NCBI GenBank assembly: GCA_020430865.1
Contig: JAGQIY010000114.1
Location: 1-10,487, forward strand
Direction: 5' to 3'
DNA length: 10,487 nucleotides
Source: Myxococcales bacterium
Lineage (GTDB): Bacteria; Myxococcota; Polyangia; Polyangiales; Polyangiaceae
Shown here: in pieces, positions 1 to 8,100 of the stretch
Layout: every line of letters starts with the position of its first letter
Numbering within the stretch: the first letter of the stretch is position 1
The notes under the pieces: model-generated
Told to the model about the DNA's origin: nothing
The model's database searches: none
Seen by the model: the letters and a program-made list of their open reading frames with translations, nothing else
Made by a program: the position numbers and the translations under genes

Positions 1-1
1 C

Positions 2-1333
2 ATGAAGTGGGCGGCGCGCGCCGCCGAAGATCTGCGCAAGGAAGGCAAGGCCGCCGAGCTCGCAGATCCCATGCTCCAGGCGTTCCTCAAGCTGAAGTAC
101 ACCAGCCAGGTCGGAGGCATCACCTACAAGGACTTGACCGCTGCGATGCTGGTGAAGCCCGAGAAGAGCTGGGCGGGCCCGCTGCGCTCGGTGTTGAGCA
201 ACGAGATCCCGAAGCCCAAGCAGGGCGACCTCGAGGTCCAGAAGACGATCAACAACCAGACCTTCTGGCAGGTAACGGCAGCGCGTATCCTCGGCGACCT
301 GAAGGACGAGGAGTCCATCGAGCCGCTGTTCGAGGTGGTGCTGGATCCGACCAAGGGCAGCGTCGCGACCACCGCCATCATGGCCCTGGTCAAGCTGGGC
401 AAACCGGCAATGGACCGCGCCGTGAAGCTGCTGAAGGGCGAGGACGAGAAGCTCAAGACCACGTCTCTCGCCAAGATGCAGAAGTTCACCGGCGCCAAGG
501 AGCCGCCGAAGGACGAGCCCTACGTGCAGATGGCCGCCATCGTGCTCGGCACCATGGGCCGCACCGAGTCCATCCCCGCGATGCTCGAGGTGATGAAGGC
601 GCAGAAGGGTGGCAACAAGGCGCTGATCGCCCAGGAGCTTGCGAAGATCCCCGCGACCGACGACAGCAAGGCAGCGTTCAAGGAGGTCTTCGAAGAGCAG
701 AGCCTCGACTCGCGTATGCCCCCTGGTGGCGCGAACTCCCTGCTCTCCCTCACCGAAGCGTCGTCCCTCTTCTACGACGCGGGGCTCGTGCCCTGGTTGC
801 TCGAGCGCGGCGAGAAGCAGAAGGGCAGCGGGGAGGATCTCAAGACCTTCCAGGCAAACCTGACGGTCACCGCCATGAAGCTGATGAAGGCCGATCAGGT
901 CGAGTCAGTGAAGGCCGCGGTCGAGAAGTACGGCACCAAGATCGAGAAGGACTCCTTCAAGCAGGCAGAGGAGCTGGTGAAGGCGTGTGGTGATCGCACG
1001 GACTGCTACCTGGAGAAGGTCGAGAAGAGCGAGAACCAGGACAAGAAGAACCAGTTCATCGGCATCAAGGCCGCCTACATGATCGGTATCCTGGGTGACG
1101 AGAAGGCACGCGACGGCTTGGTCGAGCGCCTCGACGCCATCGAGAACGCGGCCGTACGCTACGTCGTTGCGAACACCATCGATCGCCTGACCCCGAAGGG
1201 CTCGACGGAGATCGCTGACAAGCTGCAGAAGATCATCGACAAGAACGCCCAGAGCCCGGACAAGCAGAAGGCTCAAGCGGACGCGCCGCTCCAGAGTGTG
1301 GCCTACCGTATCCGCGCTCGCGCCGGCGGCTGA
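2..1333 (+). CDS. HEAT-repeat protein, probably 5'-truncated by the window edge
   Basis: The reading frame is open from the left edge to a TGA at 1331-1333, giving 443 visible residues. The first ATG (position 2) has only one base before it, so no ribosome site can be judged. The protein starts directly in helical sequence without a signal peptide, so the true start is probably further left. The chain is almost all alpha-helical with HEAT-like repeats: clear units lie at about residues 89-145 (an ARILGDL helix, then a EPLFEVV helix), 174-230 (AAIVLGTMG, then IPAMLEVM) and 350-395 (AAYMIGILGDEKARDGL). It is rich in Lys and Glu. Two cysteines, C329 and C335, sit in a charged segment before the last repeats. 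HEAT arrays are protein-binding scaffolds; nothing here names the partner or pathway. A spaced dyad follows the gene, so it is probably transcribed separately from the downstream regulator. Sure of the fold type, not of the function. Confidence 0.85.
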   Translation: MKWAARAAEDLRKEGKAAELADPMLQAFLKLKYTSQVGGITYKDLTAAMLVKPEKSWAGPLRSVLSNEIPKPKQGDLEVQKTINNQTFWQVTAARILGDLKDEESIEPLFEVVLDPTKGSVATTAIMALVKLGKPAMDRAVKLLKGEDEKLKTTSLAKMQKFTGAKEPPKDEPYVQMAAIVLGTMGRTESIPAMLEVMKAQKGGNKALIAQELAKIPATDDSKAAFKEVFEEQSLDSRMPPGGANSLLSLTEASSLFYDAGLVPWLLERGEKQKGSGEDLKTFQANLTVTAMKLMKADQVESVKAAVEKYGTKIEKDSFKQAEELVKACGDRTDCYLEKVEKSENQDKKNQFIGIKAAYMIGILGDEKARDGLVERLDAIENAAVRYVVANTIDRLTPKGSTEIADKLQKIIDKNAQSPDKQKAQADAPLQSVAYRIRARAGG

Positions 1334-1354
1334 GCGAGGTACCTCTGGCCTTCG

Positions 1355-1412
1355 CGGGCCGTGCTCCAGCGGGCTGCAGGTGCAGCCGAAGGGGCGCGGC
1401 CCGTCGTCGTTT
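1355..1412 (+). terminator. Candidate terminator: nested GC-rich dyads after the HEAT-repeat gene
   Basis: Two inverted repeats are nested here. The outer arms are CGGGCCG (1355-1361) and CGGCCCG (1397-1403). The inner arms are GGCTGCA (1372-1378) and TGCAGCC (1381-1387), a near-perfect hairpin with a two-base centre. A short T-containing stretch (TCGTCGTTT) follows, but there is no real U-tract. It starts 22 bases after the stop codon, which fits a terminator or mRNA 3'-end stabiliser. An untranslated-leader structure for the downstream regulator is the alternative. Confidence 0.4.
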
Positions 1413-1425
1413 GTCACTCCGCCGC

Positions 1426-1456
1426 TTGCCCCTGGATGGGCGGCGAGTGCTACTGT
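1426..1456 (+). promoter_or_regulatory. Possible sigma-70-type promoter for the FHA regulator
   Basis: TTGCCC at 1426-1431 resembles a -35 box and TACTGT at 1451-1456, preceded by TGC (extended -10 style), resembles a -10 box. The spacer is 19 bases, longer than the usual 17. It lies about 68 bases before the chosen ATG of the downstream regulator. This is a pattern match in GC-rich DNA only. Confidence 0.28.
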
Positions 1457-1523
1457 GGACGGCGGTTCACGGTCTCCCAATCGCGCCGGGTTTGGGGGTG
1501 AGAGGAACGCTGCGAGACCCTGT

Positions 1524-3467
<1,944 letters not shown>

Positions 3468-3742
3468 CGTCGAGCCGGCGGAGCTCAGCCCTCCAGGGTC
3501 GGGCAGCTGATGTCAACGCGGAGCAGGGGTGAAGATGGAGTGAGCGGGGCATGGGATGTATGTCGCCGAAGCGGCGCGCCACGATTGCTCGCGGCACGAT
3601 CTCGCCCCCGAACCCGAGCCCCCCGAATATCACAAGTGCTTGAAATAACGAGTGTTCTCACCTGGGCACGAGGCGGGCTTTGGGCGACGCAAGGCGGGGG
3701 ATCGATGATCACCAGGACTTCCGGGCGGCCCTCCGCGGTGGC
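3468..3742. other. Intergenic region with an AT-rich island
   Basis: This is the longest gap in the window (275 bases). I see no convincing small gene. A short plus-strand frame (3510-3746) has no ribosome site, and its Arg/Ser/Ala-rich composition looks like out-of-frame GC-rich DNA. There is no strong terminator after the FHA regulator, only a weak AGCCC/GGGC dyad near 3486-3505. The notable part is an AT-rich patch at about 3625-3660 containing CTTGAAA and a loose direct repeat (AGTGCTT at 3635, AGTGTTCT at 3651). It is the likely promoter area for the peroxiredoxin gene. Confidence 0.6.
3639..3664 (+). promoter_or_regulatory. Possible promoter of the peroxiredoxin gene (heat-shock-like -35)
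   Basis: CTTGAAA at 3639-3645 equals the consensus -35 element of sigma-32-type promoters, and TTGAAA also fits a housekeeping -35. A CACCTG at 3659-3664, 13 bases later, is only a poor match to the CCCCAT -10 element. It sits in the sole AT-rich patch of this gap, about 80 bases before the chosen start of a peroxide-defence gene. The -35 match is seen directly; the sigma factor assignment is a guess. Confidence 0.25.
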
Positions 3743-4378
3743 ATGACCCCATGCATGAGTGATCACCCCGTCTTGGCCAGCCTCGTCGCCCTGCTTCTGC
3801 TCTCGGCGTGCAACGAAACCCAGACGACGGCGGCGCCGACGCGGACCGCCACCAGTCCCACCGGCTCTGCCGGCAGCCCAGACACGCAGCCGGCTCAGAG
3901 CGGCGCGACCAAGAACAGCGTCGAGGGCGAGCTGTTGGCGGTCGGAGCCGACGCCCCGGCCATCGACGCAACCGCCCACGACGGCGAGAAAGTTTCCCTG
4001 GAGAAACTCAAGGGCAAACCGGTGATCGTCTACTTCTACCCGAAGGACGACACTCCGGGATGCACGATCGAAGCTCAGCAGATCCGCGACAGCTACGAGG
4101 ATCTGAGCAAGACCGGAGCGGTCGTGCTCGGCGTGTCCAGCGATGGAAACGACTCCCACTCAGAGTTCGCGAAGAAATACTCGCTGCCCTTCAAGCTGCT
4201 ACCAGACGAGGACCACCGCATCGCCAACGCCTTCGGTGTGAGTCTGCGCGGTGGAATGGCTGCGCGCGTGACCTTCTTGATCGACAAACAAGGAAAGATC
4301 GCCAAGGTCTTCCCCCAGGTGAACCCCGACGGTCACGCCAAAGAGCTGCTCGAGGCGCTGAAGGCCCTGCCAGAGTAG
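3743..4378 (+). CDS. Lipoprotein peroxiredoxin, BCP/PrxQ type, one-cysteine form
   Basis: This is a thiol peroxidase of the AhpC/TSA superfamily, BCP (PrxQ) branch, which reduces peroxides through a peroxidatic cysteine. From the ATG at 3743 it has 211 residues. Residues 9-23 are a hydrophobic segment ending in the lipobox LSAC, so C23 should be lipidated and the enzyme membrane-anchored outside the cytoplasm. Residues 24-70 are a Thr/Ser/Pro/Ala-rich linker. The catalytic domain (about 67-211) has the DDTPGC motif with T104 and peroxidatic C107, and the conserved Arg (R175) in ARVTFLID. The resolving cysteine usually found five residues after the peroxidatic one is a Gln (Q112), and the domain has no other Cys, so it should work by a one-Cys mechanism. 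The start is uncertain: ATG 3755 is equally possible, TTG 3680 is less likely, and none has a good ribosome site. Unusually, the short signal lacks Lys/Arg before the hydrophobic core. The next gene follows after 45 bases, probably in the same transcript. Confidence 0.93.
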   Translation: MTPCMSDHPVLASLVALLLLSACNETQTTAAPTRTATSPTGSAGSPDTQPAQSGATKNSVEGELLAVGADAPAIDATAHDGEKVSLEKLKGKPVIVYFYPKDDTPGCTIEAQQIRDSYEDLSKTGAVVLGVSSDGNDSHSEFAKKYSLPFKLLPDEDHRIANAFGVSLRGGMAARVTFLIDKQGKIAKVFPQVNPDGHAKELLEALKALPE

Positions 4379-4411
4379 CCCGGCGACTTGCGTGGGACCG
4401 CGTCAGACAGT

Positions 4412-4417
4412 AGAGGA
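4412..4417 (+). promoter_or_regulatory. Ribosome binding site that decides the start of the YcxB-like gene
   Basis: AGAGGA lies six bases before the GTG at 4424. It is the best Shine-Dalgarno match among the plus-strand genes here and favours this GTG over the in-frame TTG at 4388, which lies only 10 bases after the previous stop and has no such site. Confidence 0.65.
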
Positions 4418-4423
4418 CCGCCC

Positions 4424-5053
4424 GTGGCCAGCGCAGACGTAGCCGAGGACCTCGTCTCCGACGATGCAATGGACGACACGGGTGGGATCGCGCGAGGGCA
4501 CGTCGAGCTGATCCGAGACGACGTGTTGGAGGCGCTCAACGCTCAGCCTGGCTCGCGCTTCAAGACCGCCGTCGGCCTGGCGGTGTCCGCCGCCGCGATC
4601 ACCATCGTGGTCCAGTCGTCGCCTCAGAGCGGTGACCGTCCCTGGCTCGTGATCGGGATCCTGCTCGCGGCTCCGTTGCTGGCTCGGCTCGGCAAGCGCA
4701 TGGTCGCCACGCGGATGTTCAAGGGCATGCCAGAAGCGCAGCGCAGGATGGACATCGAGATCGATGAGCAGGGGATCGAGGTGCGCAGCGCAGGAGCGCT
4801 CACGCGGTTGCGCTGGAAGCAGCTGGTGGCCACGCGAGAGACGCCGAGGGTGTTCCTGGTCTACACCAGCGCGACGGCGTTCCTGATCCTCCCGAAGCGT
4901 GCGTTCAAGGCCAAAGGCGCTCCCAAGGTGGCGGCCTTGCTCGCGCGGCACGCCGGTGACGTCGGCAGCACCGCCAAGATGTGGCAACCCCAGCTATTGC
5001 TGTGGGCGCTGCTCGGGATCGCGATGGCGGTGATCATCATGTACATGAAATAA
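4424..5053 (+). CDS. Small membrane protein with YcxB-like domain
   Basis: The 209-residue product starts with an acidic, soluble stretch (1-45, many Asp/Glu). A probable pair of membrane helices follows (about 46-65 and 73-88), then a basic segment with RLGKR and ATRMFK. Next comes a small beta-rich domain (about 108-173: a DIEIDEQGIEVRS strand pair, then LRWKQLVATRETPRVFLVY and FLILPKRAF). The protein ends with a third membrane helix (190-208). The Trp in the LRWKQL strand and the 'ILPKRAF' ending are the pattern of the YcxB-like C-terminal domain family, which has no established biochemical role. The family assignment is by eye. The GTG start is set by a good ribosome site; an in-frame TTG at 4388 would add 12 residues. 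It probably shares a transcript with the peroxiredoxin lipoprotein gene, which suggests an envelope-related role, but no function can be assigned. Confidence 0.8.
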   Translation: MASADVAEDLVSDDAMDDTGGIARGHVELIRDDVLEALNAQPGSRFKTAVGLAVSAAAITIVVQSSPQSGDRPWLVIGILLAAPLLARLGKRMVATRMFKGMPEAQRRMDIEIDEQGIEVRSAGALTRLRWKQLVATRETPRVFLVYTSATAFLILPKRAFKAKGAPKVAALLARHAGDVGSTAKMWQPQLLLWALLGIAMAVIIMYMK

Positions 5054-5108
5054 CCGTACGGAATTCATTGCAACGTCGGCGCGCCTGTCCCTTCAGGACC
5101 TTGCCCCG
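5054..5108. other. Convergent intergenic gap
   Basis: Only 55 bases separate the stop codons of the plus-strand membrane protein and the minus-strand kinase-regulator. The gap holds small palindromes (CCGTACGG at 5054-5061, GGCGCGCC at 5078-5085) and a weak GTCC/GGAC hairpin (5087-5099, five-base loop), none with a U-tract. No convincing intrinsic terminator for either side is visible, so transcripts may overlap tail to tail or end by Rho. Confidence 0.5.
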
Positions 5109-8100
5109 CTATTGGATCCCGTACTGCTTCAGGCGTCGGTAGAAGGTGCGTCGGGGCATCCCCAGCAGCTCGGCGGCCTTGACGCGGTTCCAGTTGCTGG
5201 CCTTCAGCGCCTGCAAGATGCGTTCGCGCTCGTCCAGCTTGTGCTGGCTCAGGCTGCTGCGCACGCTGGAGCCCGAAGACGGAGGCGCGGTGGTCGTGCG
5301 GCGCCCCGTGTTGCTGGTGGTCGACGCGGCGCTCCCGGTGAGACTGCTGAACAGGGCGCTACCGGCGCGACCATCCGGGATATCGAAATCGTCTTGATCG
5401 AGCTCCGGCTTCTCGCTCAGCACCCAGGCGTTGAGCAACACGTGCTCCAGCTGGCGCACGTTGCCGGGCCAGTGGTAGCCGCGCAGGCGCTTGAGTCCGT
5501 CTCGCGTCACTGCCTTCTTGTCGCGCTTGTAGCGCGCTGCGAAGATCCCGAGGAAGTGGTCCACGAGCTGGGGGATGTCCTCGGTTCGCTCCCGCAGAGG
5601 AGGGATGCGCAGCTCGACCACGTGGATACGGTAGTAAAGATCCTCACGGAAACTTCCGTCCTCGACCATCGCCGCCAGGTCGCGGTTGGTGGCGCAGATC
5701 ACGCGAACGTCCACGGCCTCCTCGTTGGCTCCCCCAACCGGACGGACCTTGTGCTCCTGGAGCACCCTCAGCAGCCCCGCCTGCATCCGCTGAGGCATCT
5801 CGCCGATCTCGTCGAGCAGGATGCTGCCGCCTTCACCTTCCCGGAACAGCCCCTTGCGGTCGCGATCCGCACCGGTGAACGCACCGCGCACGTGACCAAA
5901 CAGCTCGCTCTCCAGCAGATGCTCGGGGATCGCACCGCAGTTGACGCCGAGGAAGGCCTTCTTCGCGCGGGGCCCGGCGCGATGGATCGCGTTGGCCACG
6001 ATCTCCTTCCCGGTGCCGCTCTCGCCGGTGATCAACACCGCCACGTCCGTATCCTTCACGCGATCGATCAACGAGTAGACCCGGCGCATGGGCTTGCTGG
6101 TGCCCACCAGCCCCATGTAGCCGAAGTGGCTGTACAGCGTCTCTCGAGCGTCGCGCAGGCGACGACGGGCGATCTTCAAGCGCTGAGTGCGCTGGTCCAG
6201 GAGCTCCTGGAGCCGGCTCTGCGCCTCTCGCAGTCGCTCGTTGGTGCGCTCGAGTTCTTCCGCGCGGCGACGGTTCTCGGTCAGCAGGCGCGCCGACTCC
6301 ATGGCGACGGCGGCCTGATCAGCGAAGGCCTGCAGCGTGGGCAGCTCGCGCTCGAAGTGGTCTCCAGGCCGATTCCGCGTCTCGACGTAGAGCGCTCCGA
6401 TTGGCTCTCCCTCGGGAGCGACGATCGGCACGCAGGCGACGGACTGCAGGTCCAGCTGGTGCACGGACGCGTACCCGCTCATGCGAGCGTCGGTCTGGGC
6501 GCTCTTGCTGACCAGGGGTGCCCCGCTGTCGATCACTTGTTGGGCGATGGAGCGCGAGAACTCCGCGTGGGTCTCGTCTCCCGAGCGTGTGCGTGACGTA
6601 TGGACGCTGAGGCTTCCGTCTTGCTCGAGCAGAATCAAGTAGCCCCGCTCTGCCTGGGCGAGCTCGATGGCGTGACCAATCACGAGGCGCATCAGGCGCT
6701 CGAGATCGCGCTCCCGAGCGAGCACCGAGTTCACCTCCAGGATGTGCGCCAGGCGTTGCTCGAGCGGAGTCAGGCTGATGCTGCTGATCAGCGAGCGATC
6801 CGCGCGAGGAAACGTCGGCGATGGGGAGAAGCCCGCCAGATCCGTGGGCGCGGACGTCATGGACTCGCGCTGAACCCGGGCGCGCAACGCGCGCCGCCGT
6901 GCGTCGTTCCAGTAGACCTCGCGGAGATCCCTGGGGAGTCGTGCGCCGATCTCCTCGAGCACCGTCAACGCCTCTTCACGATGGCGACGCGCGAGGGTCG
7001 GCTGACCGCCAGCCTCAGCGACCTCTCCCAGGACCTCCTGGGCCCGCCACAGCCATTCCTTCTGCCCTGCGACGCGCGCCGCCTCCAGCGCCTCTTCGAC
7101 GAACGTGCGCGCCTGCTGCTCCCTCCCGGCGACCCAGGCGACGCGACCACGGGCGAGCATGTAGAGCGGCTTGTGTGCCGGAGCGCTGGCCAAGGCCTCA
7201 CGCGCCTGGTCCAGCTGGCGCTCCAGCTCGATCGTATCGGGGGCTTCCGCACGGCAAGCAGTGAGCACGCCCTCGAGGCGCGCCTCGGCCGAGTCGATGC
7301 CGCGACCGACGGCCTCATATGCCGCAGCGCAGGCCTCGTACAGGCGCACGGCGCGCTCGATATCGCCAACGCGACTGGCGAGCTCGGCCTGAAGTCCCGA
7401 GAACTGCGCGTTGAGCACCGGCGGGAGACTCCCCCGCTGTTCCTCGAGCAGCTCGATGCTCTCTCGGGCGCGCGCGAGACGCCCGAGATAGAGGTCGGTG
7501 TTCGCCAGGTTGAGCAGCGCGTTGCGGGTCGTGGAGCGACGACCCGAGCGACGCCCCATGTCGACGGCGGCCTCGAAGTGCTCGATGGCTCCCGCGATGT
7601 CGCCGCTCACCTTGAGCAACCCCGCCAGGTTCAGCTGCGCCGTGCTCAGCAAGCCTGCATCCCCGGCGCGTTCACCAGCGACGATGCACTGCTCGTAGGC
7701 TTCTCGCGCCTCCTCGATGCGGTCATCACGCTGCAGCACCAGGCCACGGCTCACCAGAGCTACCGCCTCGACGCGCGGCGCGTCGTGTTGCCTCGCGCGC
7801 TCCACGGCGCTCTCCAGATCCTCGAGCGCCTGCTCGGTGTTTCCGAGGTAAGCCGCGCCCAGGCCGTGAAACGCGCTCGCTTCAGCGCCCAGCGGTCCGT
7901 CCTCGTCGACCAGCTGCACGAGCACCTCGAGCGCGCGAGAGTAGTCACCCGTCGCGACGTAGGCCCGTCCTACGTAGAGCATCCAGATCTTCGCCTCCAA
8001 GGTGCCCCGGCGCTCCTTGGCAAGGCCCGAGACCTTCTCCAGACGGGATAGCGCGGAGGTGGAGTCGCCGAGTCCCAGTTCGAGGCGAGCCCGTAGCGTC

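Noticed and set aside
1296..1523. N-terminal extension of the FHA regulator to an upstream in-frame ATG at 1296
   Set aside because: It would overlap the end of the HEAT-repeat gene by 38 bases and add 76 residues of low-complexity sequence. The FHA fold starts right at the ATG at 1524.
3510..3746. Possible 78-residue gene on the plus strand between the FHA regulator and the peroxiredoxin
   Set aside because: No ribosome site, Arg/Ser/Ala-rich composition typical of non-coding GC-rich DNA, and no recognisable fold.
3737..3755. TGGCAT...GCA near the peroxiredoxin start, resembling a sigma-54 (-24/-12) promoter
   Set aside because: The distance between the GG and GC elements is one base too long, the -12 box reads ATGCA rather than TTGCA, and it sits on the start codon itself.
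5112..8051. Two long open frames on the plus strand (5112-6596 and 6600-8051) opposite the kinase-activator gene, plus a long minus-strand frame (2019-3437) opposite the FHA regulator
   Set aside because: They lie exactly antisense to genes with full sets of recognisable motifs. Their translations are low-complexity and show no domain; long antisense frames are expected from strong G/C third-position bias.
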